DNA from: Sapria himalayana | Taxonomy: Eukaryota; Streptophyta; Magnoliopsida; Malpighiales; Rafflesiaceae | Assembly: GCA_029783825.1 (NCBI GenBank) | Contig: JAREIK010014492.1 | Coordinates: 1 to 64,000 of the forward strand | DNA length: 64,000 bases | Direction: 5' to 3' | Made by a program: the position numbers and the translations under genes | Shown: in pieces, positions 36,901 through 48,300 of the stretch | How positions within the stretch are numbered: position 1 is the first letter of the stretch | Layout: the number at the start of each line of letters is the position of its first letter | Notes under the pieces: generated by a model | What the model was told of the DNA's origin: nothing | Database searches by the model: none | The model's input: the letters and a program-made list of their open reading frames with translations, nothing else

Positions 36901-36980
36901 AGCACCTGTTCCACCATCTAATTTTCTAAGCAGGCTATGTGTTTGTTGTTTATTTTAATACACTATAATTTATATGGGTT
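33906..36980. other. Very AT-rich intergenic DNA with microsatellites
   Basis: A (GT)n run lies at about 35,490-35,513 and a TA/TATG run at 36,267-36,303. A short stretch near 34,410-34,560 has CACGACAT/GTCGCAAC words that resemble the CATGAC-rich repeats elsewhere. The open frame at 33912-34163 (+) is cysteine- and hydrophobic-rich but unrecognised. Confidence 0.4.
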
Positions 36981-37349
36981 CTAGTTCTAAGATTTATTGG
37001 TGTGTTTTTTTTAGGTAAATAGTTTTTTGATATGTTAATTTCGTTGTTGATCTTTCTTTTTGTTACGAACTGTGCGTATTTGAGTGGCACTTTGGCAGTA
37101 TTTTATTGCGGTGTTTGTGTTTGTATTTTTTTTTTTTTTGGTAGAAAAGAAGAGTTGATTGTTACGGTTAATGTTTGATCTGGATCTGTGATTATTATTT
37201 AACACAGTTTAAGTGTGTTTCAAATTTTGGTTGATTAGTATTATTTAGAACTGAAAATTATTCTCCGCCCTACTTGCGAAGTTGCTATGGATTTGGAATT
37301 TGGATATTTTATTCCATTTAGATGTATTAATAAATTAAATATTAATCAG
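36981..37349 (+). other. Probable 5' intron or leader upstream of the kelch gene
   Basis: The stretch is T-rich, including a 16-T run near 37,120-37,139 and the phrase TTTGATCTGGATCTGTGA near 37,171, a style common in 5' leader introns of plant genes. It ends in ATTAATCAG at 37341-37349, with a branch-site-like TTAAT, which fits a 3' splice site. If spliced, the next exon would start at 37350, in frame with the kelch coding region and with no stop between. The upstream exon was not identified. Confidence 0.35.
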
Positions 37350-37417
37350 CTACACTACATGAACATATTTGCTACCGAGTGCCTGTTGGTTGGTCACGTT
37401 TGCCGGCGAAGGAGACG

Positions 37418-38756
37418 ATGAACGAGCTTCTCTGCGTGATCACGTACGAATCTATCTTTCTGTTGGATATGACGGAGATACTCGCCGGTGATGACTGGGA
37501 CAGAAAGTGTGCTCCGCCGCCGCCGCCGCCCCTGAAAAAATGGATCAAGTTGGATGGGACGAATCTGCCGTCGGGCATGGGCTGCCTGAAGTTGGACAAC
37601 ACGCTGTACATGTTTGGGGGAGAATTCCTGGAAGAGGATGCCGGGGAAGATGGATGGAAGTTGCATTGCGGGACCGGGAGGTACTCAAAGTACGTGATGA
37701 AGCTGGATCTCTGTGATCTGGATTCGAATCCCACTCGTGTCGGCGAGTTGGAGGGTCCCAAGTACATTCCCGTAGTCTTCGAATTCGGCGGCAAAATATA
37801 TATCCTCTCTGGCGAGTCGTTGGGTTTGCCGGGCACTTTCGAAGTCTGGGATCCCATAAGCAAGGAATCATCCTCCCTCCCGCTGCCCCCTCTGAAACAG
37901 GATCTCCACCCCCAGGGACTCCCCATATATGGTTATTATCTCAACGAGAGGGGAATTGTCGTGAATATGAATGATAGACACCTGTTTTTCAACATTCAGA
38001 GTAGAACGTGGCTCACCTGGCCGGGGGAGGTTGTGCTCGACCGTGTGGAATCAAAATATGAGCTGCCAGATTGGTGCTGTGAGCGCCCGCGCCACGAAAG
38101 TACATATTTCCCCCCGCAGTCCGAAAGTGCCAGGTTGAATGGGGTACCAGCTCCTGGACACGACGATGTTGTCGTGGAGGCTTGTTATGAACAAATAATG
38201 CTCGTTCTTCTCCCTGGCAGTCCAGATGAATGTTGCCTCTACCAGATGTGTGATTACGTTAGAGAGCATCGGCCTAAGATCAGGGACGGGTCTGGTTTCT
38301 ATGTTCATGTTGGCATGGCAATGCTTGCCGATTCTAGGGAGCATGGCAAGGAATCCGGGTATGCCTGCATGGTGGTGCCGTGTAACCCCTGTTCACCTGC
38401 CGAAAAACACTCTCTCTTGGTCCATGCGTTCAGGGTGGAAAAGCATTCATACGAGAGGCCCAAACTGACGGTAGAATTGCAAGGGAGGATGGTTTCGGCA
38501 TCAAATTTATTCTCCCTCGTATCCCTCAGAATTAAGGTATACGAGTTCGATTTTGACGTGCCTGCCCGGTACGGACCTTTTCTTTACGACCTTGTGGGGG
38601 TCTATACGTGAGTGTTTTTACTCTCATTTTTCATTGTTGATTCATTCTTGGTTTTGATTGGCTGGTGGGTTCTGATGATCTCTTTCTTTTCCCGTTGCCA
38701 ATAGATGGACCTTGCCGGAAGCACCGCGACCGAGGAAAGAGGGCGGGGTGTATTGA
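37418..38756 (+). CDS. Kelch-like protein, two exons (37418-38607, 38705-38756)
   Basis: This is the only convincing intact gene. Exon 1 runs from ATG at 37418 to 38607. A 97-bp GT-AG intron (38608-38704, GTGAGT to CAATAG, phase 2) follows, and exon 2 ends at TGA 38754-38756, giving 413 residues. Without the splice the frame would stop at 38609; with it the tail WTLPEAPRPRKEGGVY is added. Kelch-type blades are visible: LYMFGGE (63-69), GGKIYILSGE (124-133) with FEVWDP following (141-146), and HLFFNIQSRTWLTW (188-201). A proline tract (33-38) comes from a CCG repeat. There is no signal peptide or F-box in this frame. Blades of this kind form a beta-propeller used for protein binding; the partner is unknown. 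The frame is open upstream to 37346, so an extra N-terminal exon joined at 37350 is possible. It is GC-rich unlike its flanks and has no neighbour gene. The 184-codon minus frame is a shadow. Confidence 0.8.
38608..38704 (+). other. Spliceosomal intron of the kelch gene
   Basis: 97 bp, donor AC/GTGAGT, T-rich interior, acceptor TTGCCAATAG. Splitting the Thr codon (AC + A) restores an open frame of 16 more residues plus a stop. The change in base composition at the boundaries (GC-rich exons, T-rich intron) supports it. Confidence 0.85.
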
Positions 38757-39185
38757 AGGAGAAGATGACTGTAGTAATTGCCTCTATGTTTGTTTGGCAT
38801 TTTTTATTGCATAAAGTATAGGGTGACACAATGGCCATATCGCAGACAGTCCCCCCGGTTGGCATTTGTTTGGTTTTGATGGTATTATTTTGCGTGCCAA
38901 AAAAGGTTATTAAAATGTGAATATTTTTTTGTTTTGAAATGTAATTTTTTATTAATTTTATTTTAGACGTTGACTAAAATATAAGCAACATCATTTCAGA
39001 TCTCATTATTCTTAGTTTTTTTTTTTAAATTAAAATTGGGAAAAATAATAAAAAAAAATTTTTACTTTTTGTGGAAGTAGCATTTGATGACATAATCTCT
39101 CATTTTATCTCTTACGTTGGTAACCTCGTTGAAAAATAAAGTATACAAGTGATAATGGAAGCAATCTATTTCAAGGATGAATAAA
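38757..39185 (+). other. 3' flank of the kelch gene
   Basis: Probable 3' untranslated region for the first 100-150 bases (GCATAAAG near 38,810 is the nearest poly(A)-signal-like word; no AATAAA), then AT-rich DNA with long A/T runs near 38,940-39,065. No gene. Confidence 0.4.
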
Positions 39186-39186
39186 A

Positions 39187-39366
39187 CTATAAAAACCTAA
39201 CTATAAACTATGACATCTAGTGTATGATTCACTCACAACCATGGAAGGGCAGTAGTCCACTCAAAACCTAACTATAAACTATAAAAACCTAACTAAAAAC
39301 CTAACTATAAACTATAAGCTATGACATCTAGTGTATGATTCACTCAAAACCTAACTATAAACTCGA
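39187..39366 (+). repeat. Tandem repeat, period about 111 bp with a nested short unit
   Basis: ATGACATCTAGTGTATGATT then CACTCA occurs at about 39,210 and 39,321. Between and around them AAACCTAACTATAAACTA repeats five times with small changes. The array is local and does not encode a protein. Confidence 0.85.
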
Positions 39367-39735
39367 CTGAAATAAAAATAAGGCATTAGTTCACTCACAA
39401 TCTATTTCAATGATTGCTATTTAGTACGACATTGTGAAAGAATTTATGTAATATATTTCATGATTCATCTCATTAATTGAGAATTCTTAATGATAGATTT
39501 ATAATTTAGGTCTCAAATCTTATTCCTAATTATTTATTAGTGGTGGTTACCTTGAATTCGACCTTGATTAGCTATTGAAATTTATACTACCTAGGGTTTT
39601 CAAGCAATTTCCCTAAAAATAAATCATCCTTTTATACCCCATTCAAAAAATATTCAAATCTCCTTTTTATATCTTTGCAATTTCACCAAGCTTCTATGTG
39701 GATTTTTCAAGTCGAATGTCATGGGTGAGTTAATT
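39367..39735. other. AT-rich intergenic DNA
   Basis: No recognised gene or element. Confidence 0.35.
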
Positions 39736-39739
39736 GCTA

Positions 39740-40200
39740 TCCAAAATAAATAGTAATGATGACAAAAATGTTACGAATGATGACACGAAGCTATTGCTCT
39801 TTAGAACATAAAATTGTGGTAGAAAGAATGTCACGATCAAAAATTGCTTGGTATTGTATGGTTTGGCTCTACTAAATATGTTGTGGTATTTGAAAATACA
39901 GAGACTTTTAGTACTAGTTTGACACTTACTATGATGTGAAAATAAGGTCACAACCAAAATTATGTTTTAATCTATTGTTATCACGACTCTAAGATAATAT
40001 CATGCCCTCAAAAAATATAATAAATAATAAAAGATTATGATAATTGGGTAGAGTTGCGACATACAAATATTTTCATGACGTGTTAGTAGAGTCATGTCCA
40101 ATAAAGGCTATCACAACTTCTCAATATGTATATGTTATTATAACCAAGTTGTGACATTAAAAATGTCATAATTTTACTTTGTTATTATTTCCTCCATCTT
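39740..40200. repeat. CATGAC/CACGAC-rich diverged repeat
   Basis: Words such as GTCACGATC, GGTCACAACC, TTCATGACGTG and AGTCATGTCC recur every 30-60 bases. The same style is seen at 20.4, 43.45, 45.28, 50.2, 53.4 and 56.1 kb. GTAGAGTCATGTC occurs both near 40,089 and at 45,350, linking these two copies. Confidence 0.45.
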
Positions 40201-41990
40201 AGCTTTCCACCAAATCCATCATTCCTACCCAATTTATATTCGATTTCACTCTTATGAATTCAATTCCATAAAAATTATAGTTTAGTGAAATTCTTTCATT
40301 ATAAGCCCATATTCTATACAATATATCATAAAAATAATATAAAACATCACAAAAAAAATTGATACTTTAATGAGTGTCGAACAATGCCTTGAGCATGAAA
40401 AGTTGTCATTAGTCTGATCTCAATGAGTATCACCAAACATTAGTAAATATTATCATTAAATACTTGAGAAGAATTATTGATTTATACTTTTTATATGGAT
40501 GATAGTAAGATGAACTAATTATAAATGATTACATGAACTAATTATAAATGAACTAATTATATGAAGACATAATAATTTCCAAATGTTGGCAGTGTTAATG
40601 CTAGATGAGGCATTACTTAATTTTTTTTTCTCTTGATATCTATTTTAATTATTTAAATATTCATGTATTTTATCATATGGTTTGGATTATAAATTCACGC
40701 AAATAGCTATAACATTTAAATATTATTTACATCTTCAACTTTAATGTTTGGATCTACATAAGTAGCTAATATAAAATGAATATCATTGAGAGATGTTTTC
40801 ATAGGAATCATATGATAAGAAAGTTGAACATGCTGTTTGAAAGAGATATACAAATCAAGAATCTTTTCTAAATTTTAAGGGAAACGTCATGCTAGTTATC
40901 ATTCTACTAATCATGATCTTACAATATGTTGGTTATATAAAAAGTATCTTGCTAGCAATTATTCTAATTAAGCATCACCTTACAATTTGTTGGTTATATA
41001 AAAAGTGGTCATTGAAGATGAATGAGATCTAATTTAAGTTATATCGAGTTCTTAAGGTCTAATAAATTATATTTTTAGATATTTTGGTTGACATACCTTA
41101 TATAGTGACCAATATCAAAACTTGTTTTGTAACTATAAATTTGTTTACAATATTCATATAAATTATAAAATAATAATTTCAACCGCTTCTCAGCATGCTC
41201 TTGTTTTTTTATATTAAAGTGATTTCTTATTAAAGATTTACATTCATTAATCTTATGCTTTTTGCTTATATAGAGATGAGGCTTATAGGATGTATGAGTC
41301 TCTTCTTCTCTAAAGATATAATATTCTTATTGATGATTTTCATCATTGTGATGATTACAAACCATTCAAAATTCATCAAAAAAAAAAAAAAAAAATCCAT
41401 AAAAGTTGAAATAGCAGGAGGAAAATGTATAAATTAAATAAAATGAAAATAAAATTTTCAACTTTGTCATGTTGACCACTTATATAGTGTTTCCACTTAC
41501 TAGATATCTTCAAGTTTGAGATTTGTAAAAGGTCTTAGTAAGAACCCAAGAGGTTAAAATGTAGAGAATATAGATCATTAAAAATTATATAAGACAAAAT
41601 TAAAATAAAAATATTTAAGAATAGCTGAGGTTAAAATATACAATAAAAACTAAACAAATTACATGTTTTTCATTTTCTTAGCAATTGTAATTTTCATAAA
41701 ACAGTCAATTAAAATGATTAAGGATTGACTTAGGAATTTTTTTAAAAAATGAGTCACCTTAAATAAGGCTTGGCTACATGACTCATGACCCATGAGCCCC
41801 TCAGGTCAAATAAGAAATCACGTATGCCTCATGGGTCATCACTGCACAACTCATGACCTTATGAGCTTGGTAACTCTTCATAGCCGGACACACATGGATG
41901 ACATGCTCATAGGCAACACTAGCATGCACCCTCTCTCTTCATGCTCAACTTTGCTTACGACTTCTTGTTGTATTAAGTCATTTCAAATAA
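40201..41990. other. AT-rich intergenic DNA
   Basis: TGTTGGTTATATAAAAAGT occurs twice, at about 40,927 and 40,989, a small local duplication. An A-run lies at 41,379-41,395. A 67-codon frame at 41792-41995 (+) has no recognisable family; its area may be part of the copia relic just to the right. Confidence 0.4.
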
Positions 41991-41999
41991 TCTGAGATT

Positions 42000-42680
42000 C
42001 AAGATAAGGGCTCCACCAAGAGTCTTGCTCTACATAAAGTTGGCATTACTAAGAACCAAAATGAGTATCTTCAATCTCCTTAATGGAGGAAACAATTGAA
42101 ACACAACACTATAGTGATTTCCAAGTATACTATGAGAATACCCACCAAAATAATACTCTTAGATTATGGTCCAAGGCACCCTTTCTAATGTAAAGCTAAA
42201 CATCCTTCTCACTCATATATTTGAGTTTTCTATCTAAGATATTAATGATGGATCCTAAATCACAACAATTACATGATCCCCTCTACATAATGATACATAA
42301 TGTTTTCACTTTGCTAGTATTCACTACTATTAGTAAATTGTTGACTAGTTTTTTCTAGTCTTAACCAAAATATGTAACATAATGAGCATCATCCAACATA
42401 CACATAGAAACCAGGTTCATACATATATTTGGAACATGTGGCACATCCAATCTATCTCAATGGCATATTATTTTAATACTAATAATTATAAGCATCCATT
42501 GGCCATTACGATCCACCTTAACCACACTAATCACTAGATATGTAAGAAGATAACCATTCACTATGAGAAGTAACTTGGGGTGAGAAAGCAAAATCAACCA
42601 CCCACTTATCCTAACCAAATGTTTGAGTGAACTTCCATATCATATGTCTTGACCTAAGGCAATCTAGATCCTCATCTAAT
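42000..42680 (-). mobile_element. Ty1/copia relic C (gag-pre-integrase region)
   Basis: Minus strand pieces read LDVPHVPNICMNLVSMCMLD, then DAHYVTYFG, KLVNNLLIVVNTSKVKTL, KLKYMSEKDV and a KGAL end. This corresponds to the copia region after the protease, usually DVLHVPNL-xNLVS, then a KGxxVxAxGxKxGxLY string and LGHMSEKG. Stops and frame changes break it. No other pol domain could be read around it. Confidence 0.7.
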
Positions 42681-42749
42681 TTTCTCTTCACAGTGAACAC
42701 TTAATTATAATCAACAACAAACATTCCTAAAATTTATGTTTATAATTCC

Positions 42750-43200
42750 CAAGTCTAATTGAAGTATTTGAATTTTTTTTATCTTGTCTAATATGGAAAA
42801 AGACTATCTTAATAATGTTAAAATAAGTAATAAATAATATAAAAGAAGGGAGAATGCATGAATATTACAAAGTGTGTGAGATCAAGTGCTAAATACATGC
42901 CTTATATCTCTTTCAAAGTGCTATTAGAAAGTGAAGTCTAAATGGATTGACAACCATATCACACTACTTTTTGGTAGATTCATATCTAGTATGAGTAGGT
43001 TGTGTATGTTGCACTCGCTATGTGTACACAAGTAAGATTTTGTCTCTTGAAAAATCTTAGTCTCTTTAGAGTCGAATTGATTTATGCATGTTAGTATATA
43101 TGATGACACTATAAGTGCGTCATCATTTGGAGGGCCAACAAGTTTAGTTGTAGCCAACATATGGATATGTCTCACAACTAGGTATCAAAGTAAGGTTGTA
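42750..43200 (+). mobile_element. Possible LTR end with primer-binding site
   Basis: CCAACATATGGATATGTCTC then ACAACTAGGTATCAAAGTA sits at about 43,156-43,191. The AGGTATCAAAGT word is two changes from TGGTATCAGAGC, the initiator-tRNA-Met primer-binding site of many plant LTR elements, and the preceding GGGCCAACAAG word is typical of LTR ends. Its orientation (+) is opposite to the neighbouring copia relic, so it belongs to another insertion or is chance. Confidence 0.35.
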
Positions 43201-43420
43201 GTATAGTAAGAAGAAGAAGTAATGGGTCTAAGTATGTTTTTTTACATTCTTATCATCCATAGGCTTTTTAAAAATAAGGCATGCTCAAATTTTATTGGGT
43301 CTAGATGCATGCATCAATCGTGTTGTGAAGTGTGACATGTTGATTGTGGAGTGTGAAACATGCACGATAAAGTGCTAGTGACCCTCATTTATGGTATAAT
43401 GTTGATAGAGATCATTATTA
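43201..43420. other. AT-rich intergenic DNA
   Basis: No recognised gene. It follows the possible primer-binding site and might be an internal remnant of that element. Confidence 0.3.
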
Positions 43421-43424
43421 TAAT

Positions 43425-43830
43425 CTACATATTAAAGAGTCGCAACACATCATTGAAATTATAACTTTGACGTCTCTATTAATCTCTTCTAGAGCACAAA
43501 AATCATGACACTTGAATGGCCTAAAAGGATGCTAATCCTTTCTATAATACAAAATAATGGTGCTAAAAAATAATCTCAGCTTTGTTCTTTAAAAATCTTA
43601 AATAGAAATGTTATGATACTGAGAATGATCATGACTAATAATTATTATCTCTGGTCTATACTAAGAATGATTATTTTAACTTTGAGATAAAATCATGGCA
43701 TACAAAGAAAATAATAATTATCTTATTAGAGTTATGACTAATAATAGATTTCACAGCAACCTAAAGCTATTTTAGAGGTTATCTATATAACATGACAAGA
43801 GAGTTATTATTACTCTTCATTACTTCTGAC
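43425..43830. repeat. CATGAC-rich diverged repeat
   Basis: Contains AAATCATGACACTTG, AATGATCATGACTAATAATTA and GTTATGACTAATAAT at irregular 40-70 base spacing; same style as the copies at 20.4 and 56.1 kb but more decayed. Confidence 0.4.
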
Positions 43831-45270
43831 CCTACAAACCTTATATCCAAATAATCAATAAATATCACCAAAATTTTTTATGATTTCGTTAATATTCATT
43901 AAATTCTTTAAAAATAGGAATTTCATGAGATTTCTTCTAACTACTTAATTTTATGCACACACACATATAATTATTCACTAAATAATATAATTTATTTGAT
44001 ATTTTAAGTACCAAACCAACTCTTACAATAAAATTATTAATCATCCCAAAATAATAAATTTCCTTCCAAACACCTGAAATAATATTATAATAAGAAGCAC
44101 ATTACAATATGATCATGGATAACATGAGATGTATATTTCAATGCAGTAAAGAACGAGGCTAGTATTATCTATCACTGGAAAAAAAAAATCCTAAAATGAA
44201 AACTCTATAGTGAAGGGCATAAAACGAGGAATAAATGTATAATGATTCTATGAATATTCTTTATTTTCTTTTCTCTCTATTAATTGAGCAATCACATCAC
44301 ATACATATCTTGTTATTTTACAAAAGAGTTATTGACATATTCAAACGAACCAATAACAAAGAATATTTATTTCTCGTTCACACTAAAACTTGTTATATCT
44401 ATGATCCAATATTTTTCCGCACAATGCACATTTTTTTTCAGTTCATGAATCAAATTCTATTATCTTTTTTTTTTTTGACATTTCTCAATAATATACAAGT
44501 ATTCTTTCTCAAATGAATTTGCGCTCCCATCACTTTAATTTCTATCTTCTTTATTAGTTTCTCCAAGATTTTCAGAATGGATTCTTTAAATTTTTCTTGA
44601 ATATACATGGAAATGAGTTCATTCTTCAGGAGAATAATCTTCCATGATACATCTTTTTGCTCCGTCTTTGATTGATATTTTTTTTCCTCCAATTCTCACA
44701 TTAAGGAGATATGCACATAGCTTATCTCCATCTTCATTTTCCCATCTCCACAATCACCATCACACATTTTCTTGTTCATCATGCATATAAATTTTTCAAA
44801 TTATTCATTTTTCTTCGAAAAATAAAATTTGATAGGATCTCTCTACACTTCACTATATGGTTGCTTCTTTCTTTCCTATGCTTGATGTCAACCACGATGG
44901 AGGATGACAAATCTTGCTTAACTTCGATCAATTCTTCCCATGTAAGAGTCTCCTTTTTCAACTTACCTCCTCGAAGCTCTTTTCTAACTCTTAACAATAT
45001 CAACAAAAATATCCACGGGCACATTTCATCTTTATCTTTATACACCCCGACTCACATTCACTTAGCTAGAAACATCATTATCAATGAATGCAGAATGAGT
45101 TGTCTAAAGAATTCATCCTCCAATAAAAGTGATAATTAATATTTTAAAAACATTTCCGCACGTTGATTTTAATCCACTTAACAATGGATATATGGAAAAA
45201 GCATCTTTTTCAATGTCATGTCCTTTTAATCTGGGATAATAATGTTGCTAAGTTTTTGCATCCACATTCA
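43831..45270. other. AT-rich DNA with unrecognised open frames
   Basis: Frames of 80-142 codons lie on both strands at 44235-45139. The plus frames are hydrophobic/histidine-rich from pyrimidine-rich DNA. The minus frames (44450-44692 and 44779-45045) are Lys/Glu-rich and gag-like in flavour. I cannot assign a family; a decayed retrotransposon gag on the minus strand is the best guess. Confidence 0.25.
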
Positions 45271-45274
45271 TAAA

Positions 45275-45740
45275 TTTGGTCACGACTCCAAGAAAACATT
45301 CCAGCCATGATGGATGTCTTACAAAATAAAATTATTGTGCTATCATAGTGGTAGAGTCATGTCGTATAAAGAAAGTCACGACCACTCTTTGTAAAATTAT
45401 GACAAAGAAATGATGCTATAGCTATTCAATAAATTTTGTGAAAGTTATATCAAAATCATGATAAAAAAAATTATCATGACTATCTATCACTTCTCTTATT
45501 TCCAAGTTTTTTCTCCATCGAGTATACTAATTCTATAAAAAATCACCATGATTTTGATAATATTTGTCAAATTCGCTCCAAATAAGAATTTACTAAAATA
45601 TATCCAATAAATACTAGAATAAGTTGATCCACAATAAGATAAACTAACTAAATAAACAAACAAATAGTACTTTGAGTGTCAAACAAATTATCACACTAAA
45701 GGTATTGTTCATGAATCACCATGATTTTGATAATATTGAG
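45275..45740. repeat. CATGAC-rich repeat with a 24-bp exact duplication
   Basis: GGTCACGACTCC, GTAGAGTCATGTCG, AGTCACGACC and TTATCATGACTATC occur in order. A 24-bp exact direct duplication beginning AATCACCATGATTTTGAT lies at 45541 and again at 45714, just before copia relic D. Confidence 0.5.
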
Positions 45741-45759
45741 ATAACTTAATATGCTTAGG

Positions 45760-47944
45760 AGGGCTATCCTAGATGATACTAATCCCTAAGATACACCTGA
45801 CTGAGCCCATGTATTTCATAGAAAAGATTTTCCCAGCTCCAAAATAATCTTGTCAATATTTGCTTTGTTATGACCAATGATTAGCATATCATCAACATAC
45901 AGTAAATATAGAAGTCTATCATTACTTGACTAATGATTGAAAATATATAATGGTCTAAGATATGTATTAAAAGTTATGAGATTCAATGAATGAATAATTA
46001 ATTTTGTACCACTACAATGTAGTTTGTTTAAGAACATATAAGTTGTTGTTCAATTTATAAACAAGAGATTCCTTACCTTCAATAATGAATACCTTAAGCT
46101 GATTCATGTAGAGGGTCTTTATAAATATCACCATGAAGAAATATAATAATCACATCAAGTTGATTAATGTATAAATTCAAACAACCAAGCTTAGAACTAC
46201 TTGAATTAAAGATATATTCACAATAAAAAAAAATTTATCAACAAAATTAATTTTTTTACTAAACCCTTTAATTACTATCCGAGCTTTATATCTTAGTTGA
46301 GAATCATTATAACTAAGTTTTAGTTTAAAGAGCTATATATTTTTAAAAACTCACTTCTATTTGGATAAGGGTACCATATCATAAATCTAAATCATATGAA
46401 GAGACTCCATCTCTTTCTACATAGCTAAAAGTCATTCCGTTTTATTCTCAAGAGAGATGGCCTTCTAAAAGTTTTGAGCTCACTTGTATCCATGGGTAAT
46501 ATGTAATCAATGAATCTAGAGGATACATGGTGGTACATAGATGATCATCTTAGGTTTAGATTAAACTATATAATCATGAATAACTAAGTATTTCCTAGTT
46601 CTAGCATGAACATGGTTCCTCACCTTCTCAATAGGTATATCCCATGGCTCATAAATATCAGGTATATCCTAGGACCCAAATATATCATGTGTATCTTGAG
46701 GCTTTGAATTATTAGGAAACTGCTCAATTTCTTTCCCTTGATTAGAATAAACTCTAGAAGGAATTGACATTGAATTTGTACAAATAGGAATTACTATGAA
46801 ATTACTCTCTTCTCAGCTCAGTTGGCTATTATCAACAAATTGGTTTTCAAAAAAAATTATATCTCTACTTCGAAAAAACTACCTAGCAATTGGGTTCTAT
46901 AGTCTTTACCCAAACTCTTCATGTCTTTAGCCAAGGAATTGATATGCAATATCATTGAGTGATATATATTGTACTCTCCTTCTTACCCCTTGCAATGATT
47001 ATTGTGTCCTTGACTAATTTTTATTAGCCATCACCAAAATAAATAATATAACCCATGTCATTTAGCATGCTAATAGATATCTACTTTATATATCTTATAT
47101 CTATACACAAATTTAAAACCCATACTTAAAATTTTGTGATATCCCACTTACCCATCATTACTATGCCATAATCACCAAGTATATAGGTAGTAGAGAAGTT
47201 AATATGTGAGGTGATATGAAATGATGATGCTGAGTCAATAAGATAATAACCCTCCTAAGATACTATATTAGTAAAATTATCATCGTTAACTAGCATTAAG
47301 TTATCTTTTGAGGTGATGTTGATCTCTCCCTTGTGTTTATCTGCTCTCAAATATTGTTGCTATAGTATTTTCCAAAAATAATAATCTTTTTCATGTGCCC
47401 TATCTTGTTATAACAGTAATACGATGACTTTTTTACATTGCAAAATTTCTTTGGAAGAATGAGTTCTATCAGGCGATGTGTGCCTTGTTGTTCTCTTGCT
47501 ATGTCTTTTAGAAATGAGAATATATGAGAAGCTTCTCCTTTCTTATTTCTTCCTACTTTAAATAATACATTTTTAGATAACATGTATTTTCTTAACACCT
47601 CTAGGTAGTTACATGCTGAGGAAAACAACAAAGATATCCTATCTATGTAGAAGTGAGCTAAACATTATACACATTAGTAGATCATCTTTCATGACCATTT
47701 TCATAGATGATAGTTGATTCACCAGCTCTTGAAAGATGATGTGTGCTGACATTAAATTAATAATTTTGAACTTCAAGTTAATTAGACATCTAAATATTAA
47801 TATTTTATTTCTAAATATATTATTTTCAAACATAGACTCTAGTTTCTCCCATAACTTGTTTAAGTTCATTTCATCAGAAACATATTGATAACTATCACTA
47901 TGTGGATGCAACCCTATAGTATTGGTCTTCCCATTTTTATTCAC
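45760..47944 (-). mobile_element. Ty1/copia relic D (gag, protease, end of integrase, RT)
   Basis: This is the longest retroelement relic, minus strand. Gag 47944-47639 has LWEKLESMFENNIFRNK and AHIIFQELVNQLSSMK, matching the copia gag pattern. A second gag frame, 47631-47347, ends with a damaged zinc knuckle, CYNKIGHMKK. A protease-like part near 47.25 kb reads LIDSASSFHITSHINF, with DSA in place of the usual DSG, then a pre-integrase part with KLVKDTIIIARGKKES. Near 46.9 kb YRTQLLGSFFEVEI resembles the integrase C-terminal edge. RT follows: MESLHMI, RYKARIVIKGFSKK, FLHGDIYKD and an intact YVDDMLIIG active-site word at about 45,877-45,903. The catalytic integrase core is missing, so there is an internal deletion. 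Many stops; not mobile. Confidence 0.85.
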
Positions 47945-48263
47945 TCATTTTTTTAGATTTCATCTTTTTACTCATATGGTCATACAATTATTTGACTATA
48001 ATATAGTTACGAAATTTATTTTTCAAATAGAAAATTTGATCCCAGTAAACATTATTATCATAGAATGATTAATAATGACAACAAAGAATAATATGGACCA
48101 AAAATAATCAACATGGACAAAATATCTCAAAATGATACCGAAATCTTTATATTGATATCAGAAAAATCAAATAATATTATAATAATAATGAATAATCTAA
48201 ATACCATTTCAATATCAATGTAAAACATCCTTCTCCACATAGGGATATCAAAATTATATGGTG

Positions 48264-48300
<37 letters not shown>

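Noticed and set aside
37372..37926. Minus-strand 184-codon open frame and other shadow frames over 37.37-38.47 kb
   Set aside because: They lie antisense or out of frame to the kelch coding region and exist only because that region is GC-rich and stop-poor.
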